Notes: a model not told the origin generated them from the sequence alone. Counted from the stretch's first letter, positions 18,485 through 28,910 are shown. The stretch: DNA of 64,000 nt from Nocardioides mangrovicus (GCF_003674065.1 NZ_RDBE01000006.1:62001-126000); one strand, 5' to 3'. Made by a program: numbers and translations.

Positions 18485-19125
18485 GGCGCGGCGTGGTCCT
18501 TCGTGAGCAGCCGGTGGATGTCGCGGGCGTACTGCGCCGGCGAGGTGGTGCCGTCCCAGACCAGCGGCACGCGACCCTCGCCGCCGAGGGCCAGCACCGA
18601 GGTGGAGTGGGTGATGTCGTAGCCGCCCGAGGGCAGCTTCTGGCCCTTCTCGATGGCGACGTGGAGCGGGTCGCCGACCTGCTCGATGGTGCGCAGCGGC
18701 CCGGTGAGGCCGATGAAGGCCGGGTCGAAGCGGCGCAGCCAGGTCTTGAGCACGGCCGGGGTGTCGCGGCGCGGGTCGGTGGTGACGAACACGACCTGGG
18801 TACGCGCCTTGTCCGCGGCGTCGAGCTTGGCGTAGGCCGAGGCCAGCGAGCCCATCACGACCTGGCACACGTCGGGGCACTTGGAGTAGCCGAAGAAGAC
18901 CACGCTGAGCTTGCCCGAGCCGTTCTTCACCAGCGAGTACGGCTGGTCGGCGGTGTCGGTGAGCGCGACGTCGGGAGCCGTGTAGGGCTGGTCGAGCTTC
19001 GCGCCGGCGTAGCCGTCGTTGCCGGAGTTGGAGACGCCGGAGACCAGCGCGCCGTCGCTGCCGCCGCGCTGACCGCAGCCGGCCAGCGCCGCGAGCAGGG
19101 CGAGCAGGACGAGCGCCCTACGCAC
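18481..19125 (-). CDS. SCO1/SenC family copper chaperone lipoprotein
   Basis: A 214-residue lipoprotein with a thioredoxin-like fold that delivers copper to the CuA site of cytochrome c oxidase. The lipobox LAGC places the lipid on Cys17. The copper ligands are visible: Cys83 and Cys87 in KCPDVCQ and His173 in DITHSTSV. The start is GTG 19125, overlapping the trpA stop by 8 bp, and its own stop overlaps lgt by 4 bp. Its place in a trp operon is probably one of convenience, since both it and lgt serve the cell envelope. Confidence 0.9.
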   Translation of the reverse strand: MRRALVLLALLAALAGCGQRGGSDGALVSGVSNSGNDGYAGAKLDQPYTAPDVALTDTADQPYSLVKNGSGKLSVVFFGYSKCPDVCQVVMGSLASAYAKLDAADKARTQVVFVTTDPRRDTPAVLKTWLRRFDPAFIGLTGPLRTIEQVGDPLHVAIEKGQKLPSGGYDITHSTSVLALGGEGRVPLVWDGTTSPAQYARDIHRLLTKDHAAP

Positions 19126-19896
19126 CTCGGACGCCCTCGGCCAGGTCGGCGGTCAGGGCGCTCAGGCCCCGCAGGTCGGCGTCGTGCTGCAGCGTGCGCA
19201 CGAAGGCCGAGCCGACGATGACGGCGTCGGCGAAGCCCGCGATCTCCGCGGCCTGGGCGCCGTTGGAGATGCCGAGGCCGACGCCGACAGGCAGGTCCGT
19301 GGCGGCCTTGGTGCGCTCGACCAGCGGAGCGGCCAGCTCGCTGGTGGTCTCCCGGGCGCCGGTGACGCCCATGACGGCGGTGGCGTAGACGAAGCCGCGG
19401 CTGGCGTCGACCGTCAGCTGCAGCCGCTCGGGGGTGGAGGAGGGCGCGACGAGGAAGACCTTGTCGAGGTCGCGGGCGTCGGCCGCGGCCGTCCACTCAC
19501 CGGCCTCGTCGGGGGTGATGTCGGGGGTGATGAGGCCCGCTCCCCCGGCGTCGACGAGGGCCTGGGCGAAGCGCTCGATGCCGAGGCGCTCCACGGGGTT
19601 CCACGCGGTCATGACCAGCGTCGGGGCGCCGGTGGCGGCGACCGCCTCGACCACGCGCAGCACATCGGACACGCGCGTGCCCTGGTCGAGCGCCTGCTGC
19701 ACCGCGGCCTGGATGGTGGGACCGTCCATCACCGGGTCGGAGTAGGGCAGCCCCACCTCGATGATGTCGCAGCCGGCGTCGACCATGGCGCGCATCGCCT
19801 CGATCGAACCCTCGACGCTGGGGAAGCCCGCCGGGAGGTAGCCGACGAGCGCGGCCCGGCCGTCGGCGCGGGCCTTCTCGAAGGCGGTGGAGACGC

Positions 19897-19900
<4 letters not shown>
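19118..19900 (-). CDS. trpA: Tryptophan synthase, alpha chain
   Basis: A 260-residue TIM-barrel subunit that cleaves indole-3-glycerol phosphate to indole and glyceraldehyde 3-phosphate. It shows [30 protein letters not shown] with the catalytic acid and Asp, [15 protein letters not shown] and the phosphate-binding [11 protein letters not shown] 19900 overlaps the trpB stop (ATGA). The indole is channelled to TrpB. Confidence 0.96.
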
Positions 19901-21098
<1,198 letters not shown>

Positions 21099-21102
<4 letters not shown>

Positions 21103-21875
21103 GCGGACCTCATCTCCTTGACGGCGGTGGCGGGGTCGCCGCCCTTGACCAGCGCCTCGCCGACCAGCACGACGTCGGCGCCCTCGGCGGCGTGCCGCGC
21201 GGCGTCGGCGGTGCCGGTGATGCCGGACTCGGCGACCTTCACCACCTGCTCGGGCAGCCCGGGGGCGAGCCGGCCGAAGGTGTCGGGGTCGACCTGCAGG
21301 GTCTTGAGGTTGCGGGCGTTGACGCCGACCAGCTCGGCCCCCAGCGCCACCGCGCGCTCGGTCTCGGCCTCGTCGTGCACCTCGACCAGCGTGGTCAGGC
21401 CCAGCTCGACCGCGATCGCGTGCAGCCGGTCGAGCTCGTCGCCGGGCAGCGCGGCCACGATGAGCAGCACCAGGTCTGCGCCGGCCTCGCGGGCCTCGAC
21501 CAGCTGGTACTCGGTGACTACGAAGTCCTTGCGCAGCAGGGGGGTGTCGACGGCGGCGCGCACCGCCCGCAGGTCGGCCAGCGAGCCGTTGAACCGACGT
21601 TGCTCGGTCAGCACGCTGATCGCGGCGGCGCCACCCTGGGCGTAGCTGGTGGCGAGGGCGGCGGGGTCGGCGATCTCGGCCAGGTGGCCCTTGCTCGGGC
21701 TGCTGCGCTTGACCTCGGCGATCACGCTGAGACCGGGTGCGCGGAAGGCCGGCATCGGGTCGCGCGGCTCGGGCCGCAGCGAGGCGAGCTCACGCAGCCG
21801 GGGCAGCGGCGTGCGCGACTCCCGCTCGGCGAGGTCCTCGCGTACGCCGGCGACGATGTCGTCGAGGACGGACAT
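21099..21875 (-). CDS. trpC: Indole-3-glycerol phosphate synthase
   Basis: A 258-residue TIM-barrel enzyme of tryptophan synthesis that closes the indole ring. Motifs are [18 protein letters not shown], containing the catalytic Lys, [35 protein letters not shown] and [13 protein letters not shown]. It is the first gene of trpC-trpB-trpA-sco-lgt; GAGG lies about 7 nt before ATG 21875. No trpE, trpD or trpF is seen in the window, and no tryptophan leader peptide was found in the 137 bp upstream. Confidence 0.96.
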
Positions 21876-22012
21876 GGGTGGACCTCACGGGGTGCGGCGG
21901 GACGCGTGCACCGTCCAGACTCTCACGCGACCGGGCGGGTCGGGTTTCAGGGCCGACGCTTCGCGGTAGGTTCTGGCTCCCAGCCCGGCTCCCTCCACCG
22001 ATTGGACGCCCC

Positions 22013-22360
22013 GTGAGCTACAACGCCCCTCCGCCGCCGCCCCCGCCGGCCGGAGCGCCCGGCACGCCCTACGGCCAGGTGCCCAGCACCTCGCCGCTGG
22101 CGATCACCTCGCTGGTCACCGGCATCGTCGGGCTGCTGTTCACCTGCCTGTGCGGCTTCGGCGTGATCATCAGCGTCGTCGCGATCGTCACCGGCTTCAT
22201 CTCCCGCAGCCAGATCGCCAAGTCGGCCGGGGCGCTGAAAGGCAACGGCATGGCGCTCTCGGGGATCATCCTCGGTGCCGTGGCGGTGGTGCTGCTGATC
22301 GTCGGCATCATCCTCTACGCCTCCGGCGCGCTGGACTACCACTTCGACACCGCCCCCTAG
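22013..22360 (+). CDS. DUF4190 domain small membrane protein
   Basis: A 115-residue protein with a proline-rich N terminus (about residues 5-25) followed by two membrane segments and an intervening loop (KGNGMALSGIILGAVAVVLL), the DUF4190 pattern common in actinobacteria. The function is not known. GTG 22013 gives SYNAPPPPPPP as the beginning. It is divergent from trpC and convergent with the DUF2752 gene: the two stops share the bases CTAG at 22357-22360. Confidence 0.8.
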   Translation: MSYNAPPPPPPPAGAPGTPYGQVPSTSPLAITSLVTGIVGLLFTCLCGFGVIISVVAIVTGFISRSQIAKSAGALKGNGMALSGIILGAVAVVLLIVGIILYASGALDYHFDTAP

Positions 22361-22767
22361 GCCCAGAGGTCGGCTCCCCACGGAGTGTTCCGGAAGACGG
22401 TGAACACCACCCCGAGCACCACCCATACCCCGAGCACGGCCCGCAGCACCGGGGTCGGGCGCTCGCTGCGCAGCCACCACAGCCACAGCACGACGAGCAG
22501 CGGCAGCGAGGCGACGAAGTACAGGTTGCTGGTGGCCGCCGCACCGAGATGGCCGTGGGTCAGGTCGTTGACCGCCCGCAGGCCGCCGCAGAAGGGGCAG
22601 TCCAGGCCGGTCAGCGCGCGGAGCGGGCAGAACCCCCAGCTGCCCTGGACGTGGGGGTCGCGCAGCCGTAGGCCCAGCGACGCGACGGCGATCGCCCCGG
22701 CCATGGCGTAGGGCCCCCGGCGCCGGACGGCGTCGGAGGGGGTGCGCTCGGTGACCGCGGCGGACAC
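22357..22767 (-). CDS. DUF2752 domain membrane protein
   Basis: A 136-residue protein with three membrane segments. The hallmark is CPLRALTGLDCPFCGGLRA, the cysteine-rich motif of DUF2752, then a second hydrophobic half. Its function is unknown. The GTG start at 22767 lies 7 bp after the HGxxPAAW gene, and the two are evidently cotranscribed. In related genomes this pair usually sits beside trpC; that statement comes from memory of actinobacterial gene order. Confidence 0.85.
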   Translation of the reverse strand: MSAAVTERTPSDAVRRRGPYAMAGAIAVASLGLRLRDPHVQGSWGFCPLRALTGLDCPFCGGLRAVNDLTHGHLGAAATSNLYFVASLPLLVVLWLWWLRSERPTPVLRAVLGVWVVLGVVFTVFRNTPWGADLWA

Positions 22768-22774
22768 GGGCGCG

Positions 22775-22978
22775 CTAGTGCTGCTCGGGACCCTGAGAGC
22801 CGTACCCGGCCAGCGACATGGCCTTGCCCACTACGAGCCCGATCGGCAGCAGCGCCACGCCGATCCAGAAGACGACCCAGCTGTAGGCGACGGCACCGAT
22901 GCCGGCCACCACGAACGCCAGCGTCATGATCGTGACGCCCGTCCAGGCGGCGGGGGTGTTGCCGTGGTTGCTCGACAT
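22775..22978 (-). CDS. HGxxPAAW motif membrane protein
   Basis: A 67-residue protein with two membrane segments and the N-terminal motif HGNTPAAWTGVTI that names the family. No biochemical function is known. TAGGCT lies 7 nt upstream of ATG 22978, so the message is predicted to be leaderless; the TAG of that -10 is also the stop codon of the upstream dehydrogenase gene. It heads a two-gene unit with the DUF2752 gene. Confidence 0.85.
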   Translation of the reverse strand: MSSNHGNTPAAWTGVTIMTLAFVVAGIGAVAYSWVVFWIGVALLPIGLVVGKAMSLAGYGSQGPEQH

Positions 22979-22985
22979 GGGGGTG

Positions 22986-22991
22986 AGCCTA
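22986..22991 (-). promoter_or_regulatory. -10 element of the HGxxPAAW gene, overlapping the upstream stop codon
   Basis: TAGGCT on the minus strand, 7 nt from ATG 22978; its first three bases are the TAG stop of the preceding gene. Confidence 0.4.
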
Positions 22992-23924
22992 CTTCTCGGC
23001 CGGGAGGCCGCTCTGCGGCGGTCCGACGGCGACGGCTTGCCCGGTGCGTAGCGACTCCACGCCGGCGGCCGCGGCCTCGGTGGCGCGGTGGCCGTCGAGC
23101 ATGCTCGCCCCCGACGCGGTCCCGGCCGAGGCGGCGGCGGCCCAGTCGGCCAGCTCGGCGCGGTAGGCGTCGGTGAAGCGGTCGAGGAAGCCGTCGGTCA
23201 CCGGGCCGTCGGCGACGGCGGTGGCGCCGGTGCCGGCCAGCTCGCAGCGCACCTCGTAGCCGTAGCGGGCGTTGACGAACACCTCGGTGGTGACCAGGAC
23301 GCCCGAGCGCATCCGCAGCAGCCCCACCTGGGGGTCGCGGAAACCCTCGGCGAGGGGCGAGCGGATCTCGACGGACTCGATCTCGTCGTCGAGCAGCCAG
23401 CGCACCTGGTCGAGCTCGTGGATCATCGAGCCGGTCACCAGCGTCTCGTCGCTGGTGCTGGTGGCCGACGAGGCGTTGCGGTGCACGCAGTGCAGCACCC
23501 GGGGCTCCCCCAGCTCACCGGCACGCAGCCGCTCGCGCAGGGCCACCAGCGCGGGGTCGTAACGACGCATGAAGCCGACCTGCACGAGCCGTCGGTCGCC
23601 CTCGAGGGCCACCAGCGCGGCCGACTCCTCCGGTGTCGGCGCCAGCGGCTTCTCGCACAGCGCCGGCCGGCCCGCCTCGAGGCAGAGCCGCACCAGGTCG
23701 GCGTGCGTGGGGTCGGGCGAGGCGATGACGACGGCGTCGACCCCGGCCACCAGCTCCTCGGCACCGGCGGCGACGTCGGCCCCGACCTGGGCGGCCAGCG
23801 CCGCGGCCCGCTCGGTGGAGAAGTCGTGGACGGCCGCGACGACCGCGTCGGGCACCGAGGCGTGGAGCATCGCGGCGTGGCCGGCGCCCATCGCGCCGGC
23901 GCCGACGATGCCGACCCTCAGCAC
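22989..23924 (-). CDS. Gfo/Idh/MocA family oxidoreductase (inositol 2-dehydrogenase-like)
   Basis: A 311-residue NAD(P)-dependent dehydrogenase. The Rossmann motif is VGIVGAGAMGAGHAAML at the N terminus. LCEKPLAPTPEES holds the conserved catalytic Lys of the EKP motif, and GSMIHELDQVRWLL contains the HELD-type substrate motif seen in IolG myo-inositol dehydrogenases. GTG 23924 overlaps the upstream dehydrogenase by 7 bp. It is last in the sugar importer operon, which makes oxidation of an imported inositol the likely role; the exact isomer cannot be told from sequence. Confidence 0.85.
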   Translation of the reverse strand: MLRVGIVGAGAMGAGHAAMLHASVPDAVVAAVHDFSTERAAALAAQVGADVAAGAEELVAGVDAVVIASPDPTHADLVRLCLEAGRPALCEKPLAPTPEESAALVALEGDRRLVQVGFMRRYDPALVALRERLRAGELGEPRVLHCVHRNASSATSTSDETLVTGSMIHELDQVRWLLDDEIESVEIRSPLAEGFRDPQVGLLRMRSGVLVTTEVFVNARYGYEVRCELAGTGATAVADGPVTDGFLDRFTDAYRAELADWAAAASAGTASGASMLDGHRATEAAAAGVESLRTGQAVAVGPPQSGLPAEK

Positions 23925-25066
23925 GGCGTCCAGCCCCGGGTCGAGACGGAGGTGGCCATGGCCTGGGCCAGGCGGGCGGCGCGGACGGCGTCGTGGATGG
24001 TGGCTCCCTCGGGCTGGTCGGCGGCGATCGACCGGGCGAGCCGGTGGGCCTCGATCACCTTGAGGTCGTCGTAGCCCAGCGCGATGCCGCCGGCGGGCTG
24101 GAAGGCGGCGGTCTCGCCGTGGTTGCGGTCGACGTAGACGGTGCGGTACGCAGCGTCCTGCGGGTCCTGGTCGAGGCAGACCCGCAGCTCGCCCATCCGG
24201 CGGAAGTCCCACTCCAAGGCACCGGCGCTGCCGTGCACGCTGAAGCCGTAGGTGCACTGCTCGCCGACCGCGGTGCGGCTCGCGGCGAGGGTGCCGCGGG
24301 CACCGGAGGCGAAACGCAGCAGCGCGCCGACGTAGTCCTCGTTCTCCACCCGGCCACGCTCCCCGTCGCCGCCGCGGGCGAAGTGGGAGCCGGCGCCGGC
24401 GACCAGCGGGCGCTCGGTGATGAAGCGGCCCTCGTCGGCGACCAGCTCGGCGACCTCGCCGGCCAGGTGGCAGGCCAGGTCGGCGGCGTGGCTGACCAGG
24501 TCGCCCAGCACGCCGCTGCCGGCGTGCTCGTCGATGAACCGCCACGACAGCCCGCCGTCGGGGTGAGCGGCGTAGTCGGCCAGGAAGCGCACCTCGACGG
24601 TCTGCACCTGGCCCAGCCGGCCGCCGCGCACCAGCTCGCGCGCCCACTCCACGGCAGGAGCGTTGCGGTAGTTGAACCCGGCCGCGGATTGCACGCCGGC
24701 CGTCTCGACGGCGTCGGCGATCGCCTGGGTCTCGGCCAGCCGGCGACCGGCCGGCTTCTCGATCCACAGGTGGCGCCCGGACTCGGCGACCGCCACGCCG
24801 ACCTCGTGGTGCAGCGCGTTGGGCCCGGCCATGGAGACGACGTCGAGGTCGTCGCGGGCCAGCAGCTCGCGCCAGTCCTCGTAGGTCGCGACGTCGGCGT
24901 AGGTGGCGAGCGCCAGGTCGCGGGCCTGGGCGCTGGGATCGGCGACCGCGACCAGCTCGGGGCGAAACGGCGCGTCCGGGTAGTGCTGACGCAGCCGCGA
25001 CCAGGCGCGGGCGTGCACCTGCCCCATCCAGCCGTACCCGACGACCGCGACGCGCAGTGGGCTCAC
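23918..25066 (-). CDS. Gfo/Idh/MocA family oxidoreductase
   Basis: A 382-residue NAD(P)-dependent dehydrogenase, longer than its neighbour. It has [17 protein letters not shown] for nucleotide binding, [16 protein letters not shown] with the EKP lysine, and [14 protein letters not shown] as the catalytic His region. The C-terminal domain ([13 protein letters not shown]) is of the longer inositol or glycoside dehydrogenase type. GTG 25066 overlaps the ABC ATPase stop (GTGA). The pair of dehydrogenases may oxidise different inositol isomers, for example myo and scyllo, or work in sequence; this is inference. Confidence 0.85.
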   Translation of the reverse strand: MSPLRVAVVGYGWMGQVHARAWSRLRQHYPDAPFRPELVAVADPSAQARDLALATYADVATYEDWRELLARDDLDVVSMAGPNALHHEVGVAVAESGRHLWIEKPAGRRLAETQAIADAVETAGVQSAAGFNYRNAPAVEWARELVRGGRLGQVQTVEVRFLADYAAHPDGGLSWRFIDEHAGSGVLGDLVSHAADLACHLAGEVAELVADEGRFITERPLVAGAGSHFARGGDGERGRVENEDYVGALLRFASGARGTLAASRTAVGEQCTYGFSVHGSAGALEWDFRRMGELRVCLDQDPQDAAYRTVYVDRNHGETAAFQPAGGIALGYDDLKVIEAHRLARSIAADQPEGATIHDAVRAARLAQAMATSVSTRGWTPC

Positions 25067-25899
25067 GTGTCGAGCACCTTCACGTCCTGCGACATCGTCT
25101 GCGCGACCTCGGAGTCCTGGCCCAGCTCGGCGGTCAGCTCGTGGCTGAGCGCCTCGAGCTCGGCCCCGCCGGCCATCATCGCGGTGAGCTCGTCGAGCGT
25201 GAGGTCGGACTTGGGGAAGTCGCCCATCGACCGGCCGCGGCGCAGCAGCATGAAGCGGTCGCCCACCGGGTAGGCGTGGTGCGGGTTGTGGGTGATGAAC
25301 ACGACGCCGAGCCCGCGCTCGCGAGCGCGCGCAATGTACTTCAGCACCACGCCGGACTGCTTGACGCCCAGCGCCGCGGTGGGCTCGTCGAGGATGAGCA
25401 CGCGGGCCCCGAAGTACACCGCGCGGGCGATGGCGACGCACTGCCGCTCGCCGCCCGAGAGCGTGCCGATGGGCTGGTCGACGTCGCGCAGGTCGATGCC
25501 CATCGCGGCGAGCTCGGTGCTGGTGGTGCGCTTCATCGTCTCGCGGTCCAGCCGGCGCAACGGGCCCCAGCCCTTCGTCGGCTCCTGGCCGAGGAAGAAG
25601 TTGCGCCAGACCGGCATCAGCGGCACGACGGCCAGGTCCTGGTAGACGGTGGCGATGCCCAGCGCCTGGGCGTCGCGCGGGCTGGTGAAGTGCCGCGGCT
25701 CGCCGTCGACGACCAGCTCCCCGTCGGAGTGCGGGTGCGCGCCGGCCAGGATCTTGATGAAGGTCGACTTGCCCGCGCCGTTGTCGCCGAGGACGCAGGT
25801 GACCTCGCCGGCGTGGACCGACGTCGTGACGCCGGAGAGCGCGATGACGTTGCCGTAGCGCTTGCCGATGTCGCGGACCTCGATCAACGTCTCGCTCAT
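25063..25899 (-). CDS. Sugar ABC transporter ATPase (CUT2, single domain)
   Basis: A 278-residue ATPase with Walker [10 protein letters not shown], signature [14 protein letters not shown], Walker [13 protein letters not shown] and a switch His in [14 protein letters not shown]2 sugar importers usually carry a double-length ATPase of about 500 residues; this one is a single domain, as in the FrcA fructose system. A ~40-residue C-terminal tail follows. ATG 25899 overlaps the permease stop (ATGA). Confidence 0.9.
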   Translation of the reverse strand: MSETLIEVRDIGKRYGNVIALSGVTTSVHAGEVTCVLGDNGAGKSTFIKILAGAHPHSDGELVVDGEPRHFTSPRDAQALGIATVYQDLAVVPLMPVWRNFFLGQEPTKGWGPLRRLDRETMKRTTSTELAAMGIDLRDVDQPIGTLSGGERQCVAIARAVYFGARVLILDEPTAALGVKQSGVVLKYIARARERGLGVVFITHNPHHAYPVGDRFMLLRRGRSMGDFPKSDLTLDELTAMMAGGAELEALSHELTAELGQDSEVAQTMSQDVKVLDT

Positions 25900-26939
25900 C
25901 GCGCCAGCTCCGCCCGCTTGCGGACCCACTCGTTGAGCAGCACGGCCAGCAGCAGCATCACGCCGAGGAAGGCCTTGAGCCAGTTGTTGTCCCAGCCGGC
26001 GTAGACGATGCCCTGGTTGGTCATGCCGTAGATCAGCGCTCCCAGCGCCGCGCCGACCGCTGAGCCGTAGCCGCCGGTGAGCAGGCAGCCGCCGACGACG
26101 GCGCAGATGATGTAGATGAACTCCTGACCGATGCCGGTGTTGCTCTGCACGGTGGAGGTGGTGAACAGCAGCAGCATCCCCACCAGCCAGCCGGCGCCGG
26201 CGGTGGTGCAGAACAGGGCGATCTTGGTGCGCGCGACCGGCACGCCCACCTGCCGCGAGGACGTCTGGGCGCCCCCGACGGCGAAGATCCAGTTGCCCGC
26301 GCGGGTGCGCAGCAGCACCCAGGTGGCCACGGCGGTCACCACGATCCACCACAGCACCGAGACGTACAGCGAGCCGCCGTTGACGTCGAGGGCCGAGCCG
26401 AAGACGGCGTGCGGCTGGTCGTACTGCGGCACCAGCGACATGCCCTGGATGGCGACGTCGCCGGTGATGGCCTTGGTGAGCGCGACGTCGACACCCTGCA
26501 GCACGAAGAAGGTGCCGAGGGTGACGATGAAGCTGGGCAGCCCGGTACGGATCACCATGACGCCGTTGGCCACGCCCAACGCCAGCGCGAGCAGCAGCGA
26601 GATGAGGATGGCCAGCCAGATCGGCAGTCCCCAGTGGGTGGTCATGACGCCGACCGCCAGCCCGGTGAAGCCGGTCATCGCGCCGGCGGAGAGGTCGAAC
26701 TCGCCGCCGATCATCAGCATCGCCACGGCCACCGCCATGATGCCGATCGTCGAGGCCGAGCGCAGCCACGTGCTGGCGCCGTTGGCGGTGGCGAAGACCT
26801 CGGTCTGGACGGCGAAGAAGACGAAGACGGCCACCGCCGCGACGAGCGCGCCGACCTCGGGGCGTCGCAGCACCCGGGTCAGCGTGCTCTGGCGCGAAAC
26901 CCGCTCGTCGGCGGCGGTCGCCTGGGTCGCAGCGGTCAC
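25896..26939 (-). CDS. Sugar ABC transporter permease (CUT2, RbsC/FrcC type)
   Basis: A 347-residue inner-membrane permease with about nine hydrophobic segments. [15 protein letters not shown] and [20 protein letters not shown] are typical of the BPD_transp_2 sugar branch, and the C-terminal [22 protein letters not shown] is the conserved cytoplasmic loop. GTG 26939 overlaps the binding-protein stop. The cluster context suggests an inositol or related polyol as substrate. Confidence 0.9.
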   Translation of the reverse strand: MTAATQATAADERVSRQSTLTRVLRRPEVGALVAAVAVFVFFAVQTEVFATANGASTWLRSASTIGIMAVAVAMLMIGGEFDLSAGAMTGFTGLAVGVMTTHWGLPIWLAILISLLLALALGVANGVMVIRTGLPSFIVTLGTFFVLQGVDVALTKAITGDVAIQGMSLVPQYDQPHAVFGSALDVNGGSLYVSVLWWIVVTAVATWVLLRTRAGNWIFAVGGAQTSSRQVGVPVARTKIALFCTTAGAGWLVGMLLLFTTSTVQSNTGIGQEFIYIICAVVGGCLLTGGYGSAVGAALGALIYGMTNQGIVYAGWDNNWLKAFLGVMLLLAVLLNEWVRKRAELAR

Positions 26940-27913
26940 CGCGTGCCTTGCTTGGCGAACTTCTCGACCTGGGCGGCGTTGTCCTTGGTGATGAACGCCG
27001 GGCCGGAGTAGACGGGCTGGCCACCACCGATGTCGTTGCCGTTGATGTCCTTCAGGTAGAGCGCGGTGACGCCGAGGTAGCCCTGCACGTACGGCTGCTG
27101 GTCGACGGCGAAGATGATCGAGCCGGACTCGATGTCCTTGATGACGTCGTCGGAGAGGTCGAACGTGGCCACCTTGGCCTTGCTGTTCGCCTGCTGGACC
27201 GCGCTGACCGCGTCGATGGCGTACTGGCCGCCGAGGGTGAGCACCCCGTCGATGGTCTTGTCGGCCTGCAGCTTGGAGGTGATGGTCGACTGCACGGCGT
27301 TGTCGTCGGTGCCGTCGACCTGCAGGTTGGTCATCTTGGCGCCGAAGGACTTGGCCGCGGCGGAGCAGCGCTGCTCCAGGCCGACGTTGCCGGACTCGTG
27401 GATGACGCAGATGACGTTGGTGAGCCCGGCCTGCTTGAGCCGGTCGCCGGCCGCCGCACCCGCGATGTCCTCGGACTGGCCGATGTGGGTGATGGCGCCG
27501 AACTGCTTCCACTGGTCGATGCCGGAGTTGATGGTGACGACCGGGATCCCGGCGGCCACCGCCTTCTCGACGCTGGACTTCAAGCCGTCGGGGTTGGCCA
27601 TGGAGACCACGATGCCGTCGACCTTGTCGGCCACGGCGGAGTCGATGAGCTGGGACTGCTTGGCCACGTCGGCGTCGGAGGAGTAGGAGATCTTCACCCC
27701 GTAGTCCTTGCCGGCCCGCTCGGCGCCGGACTTCACGCGATCCCAGAACGCGTCGCCCGCGGCGCCGTGGGTGATGACGGCGTACTTCAGGTTCAGCGAC
27801 GTCGCGTCCTTCGCGCCGCTGGGCTGGCCGGTGCCGCCGCAGGCGGCTGTGACGAGGGCGACGACGGCGAGCACCGCCACCCACAGCATCGTCTTGGCGT
27901 GACTGTTCTTCAT
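26936..27913 (-). CDS. Sugar ABC transporter substrate-binding lipoprotein
   Basis: A 325-residue periplasmic-binding-protein-like lipoprotein (Peripla_BP_4, RbsB/IbpA type). The signal ends VTAAC with Cys25 lipidated. The binding core is visible in [33 protein letters not shown] and [13 protein letters not shown] 27913 is chosen because AAGGAGA lies upstream at good spacing; an in-frame ATG at 27988 lies upstream of the predicted transcription start. First gene of the five-gene importer/dehydrogenase operon, divergent from the GntR regulator. Confidence 0.92.
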   Translation of the reverse strand: MKNSHAKTMLWVAVLAVVALVTAACGGTGQPSGAKDATSLNLKYAVITHGAAGDAFWDRVKSGAERAGKDYGVKISYSSDADVAKQSQLIDSAVADKVDGIVVSMANPDGLKSSVEKAVAAGIPVVTINSGIDQWKQFGAITHIGQSEDIAGAAAGDRLKQAGLTNVICVIHESGNVGLEQRCSAAAKSFGAKMTNLQVDGTDDNAVQSTITSKLQADKTIDGVLTLGGQYAIDAVSAVQQANSKAKVATFDLSDDVIKDIESGSIIFAVDQQPYVQGYLGVTALYLKDINGNDIGGGQPVYSGPAFITKDNAAQVEKFAKQGTR

Positions 27914-27961
27914 GGGCGTCTCCTTCGACGGCTCCTCCGACGGCGATGCCGCCACAGTGTG

Positions 27962-27985
27962 GTCCGCGCCACACCTTGTGTCAAT
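27962..27985 (-). promoter_or_regulatory. Predicted promoter of the sugar importer operon
   Basis: On the minus strand TTGACA is followed 17 bp later by CACACT, a weak -10. The -35 begins 3 bp after the 22-bp operator-like motif at 27988-28009, the same geometry as at the iolC promoter. Confidence 0.5.
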
Positions 27986-27987
27986 CA

Positions 27988-28009
27988 TTTGTTAGGACAT
28001 GAGGACATG
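27988..28009 (+). promoter_or_regulatory. Candidate operator of the inositol GntR regulator, site 1
   Basis: TTTGTTAGGACATG followed by AGGACATG, a tandem direct repeat of AGGACATG. A near-identical 22-bp motif (18-19 matches, inverted) lies at 28886-28907 upstream of iolC. Here it abuts the importer -35 on one side and overlaps the expected -35 of gntR on the other, so it could control both divergent units and autoregulate gntR. Confidence 0.65.
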
Positions 28010-28024
28010 AGCGACGACGGCTCG

Positions 28025-28030
28025 TATGCT
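28025..28030 (+). promoter_or_regulatory. -10 element of gntR (leaderless or nearly so)
   Basis: TATGCT lies 8 nt before ATG 28039; no Shine-Dalgarno is visible. Confidence 0.45.
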
Positions 28031-28038
28031 GCGGCGCT

Positions 28039-28767
28039 ATGCGTATCACGGTGGACCGGCTCAGCCCGGTACCGCTCTACTTCCAGGTGGCCGAGCAGCT
28101 GGAGCAGGCCATCGCCGACGGCACGCTCGGCGCCGGTGAGCGCATTGCCAACGAGATCGCCCTGGCCGCCGATCTGGGGCTCTCGCGACCGACGATGCGC
28201 CAGGCGATCCAGGTGCTGGTCGACAAGGGCCTGCTGGTGCGCAAGCGCGGCGTCGGCACCCAGGTGGTCAGCGGCCGGGTGCACCGGCCGCTGGAGCTGA
28301 CCAGCCTCTACGACGACCTCAGCCACGCCGGCCAGGAGCAGACCACGCAGGTGCTGGCCCTGGAGCGGCGCGCGCCCTCCGACGACGTCGCCGCCGAGCT
28401 GGGCCTGCCCGAGGACGCCGAGGTGTGGTTCCTCGAGCGGCTGCGGTCGGTGGCCGGCGAGCCGCTGGCGCACATGCGCAACCACATCCCCTGCTCGGTG
28501 ATCGACCTCGCCGGCGCCGACCTCGAGCACGACGGCCTCTACCGGCTGCTGCGCGCCTCCGGGGTCGTGATGCGGGTCGCCCGGCAGCGGATCTCCGCAC
28601 GTCGCGCCGACCCGGCCGAGGCCAGAATGCTGGAGGAGAAGCGCGGCGCCCCGCTGCTGACGATGGAGCGGATCGCCTACGACGACGCCGGGCGGGCGGT
28701 CGAGTACGGCGTTCATGCCTACCGGCCGGACCGGTACGCGTTCGAGTCGACGTTGGTGGATCGGTAG
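28039..28767 (+). CDS. GntR family regulator with UTRA domain
   Basis: A 242-residue transcription factor. The winged helix-turn-helix covers about residues 8-75 (PLYFQVAEQLEQAIADGTL, SRPTMRQAIQVLVDKGLLVRKRGVGT). A UTRA ligand-binding domain follows (about 95-235), with the usual ending EYGVHAYRPDRYAFE. This HutC/FarR branch usually represses catabolic genes until a pathway metabolite binds. It lies between two halves of the inositol region, both of which carry the same operator-like motif, so it is the obvious regulator of both. Confidence 0.9.
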   Translation: MRITVDRLSPVPLYFQVAEQLEQAIADGTLGAGERIANEIALAADLGLSRPTMRQAIQVLVDKGLLVRKRGVGTQVVSGRVHRPLELTSLYDDLSHAGQEQTTQVLALERRAPSDDVAAELGLPEDAEVWFLERLRSVAGEPLAHMRNHIPCSVIDLAGADLEHDGLYRLLRASGVVMRVARQRISARRADPAEARMLEEKRGAPLLTMERIAYDDAGRAVEYGVHAYRPDRYAFESTLVDR

Positions 28768-28787
28768 GGGCTGCGGGGGCCGGGGGG

Positions 28788-28811
28788 GTTTTGCCGGGCA
28801 CCCGGCAAAAC
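28788..28811. repeat. Palindromic repeat, copy 2
   Basis: The same 24-bp palindrome as at 2501-2524 (arms GTTTTGCCGGG / CCCGGCAAAAC), 20 bp after the gntR stop; likely a terminator for gntR. Confidence 0.8.
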
Positions 28812-28849
28812 TCTTCACAACTGCCGCATACCGCCCGCCGTTTCCCGGG

Positions 28850-28873
28850 GTTTTGCCGGGCACCCGGCAAAAC
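28850..28873. repeat. Palindromic repeat, copy 3
   Basis: Identical 24-bp core, 38 bp after copy 2. Its upstream flank GTTTCCCGGG equals the inverted flank of copy 1. The paired copies resemble REP/BIME arrangements. Confidence 0.8.
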
Positions 28874-28885
28874 CCCCGGCCAACG

Positions 28886-28907
28886 CTTGTCCGCATGTCC
28901 TGACAAA
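28886..28907 (-). promoter_or_regulatory. Candidate operator of the inositol GntR regulator, site 2
   Basis: On the minus strand it reads TTTGTCAGGACATG then CGGACAAG, matching site 1. It ends 3 bp before the iolC -35. Confidence 0.65.
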
Positions 28908-28910
28908 ATA

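Noticed and set aside
21876-22012. A tryptophan leader peptide and attenuator before trpC
   Set aside because: No short frame with consecutive Trp codons and no competing hairpins were seen.
25063-25899. Truncation of the sugar ABC ATPase
   Set aside because: It is half the usual CUT2 length, but start and stop overlap neighbours cleanly and all ATPase motifs are present, so a native single-domain ATPase is more likely.
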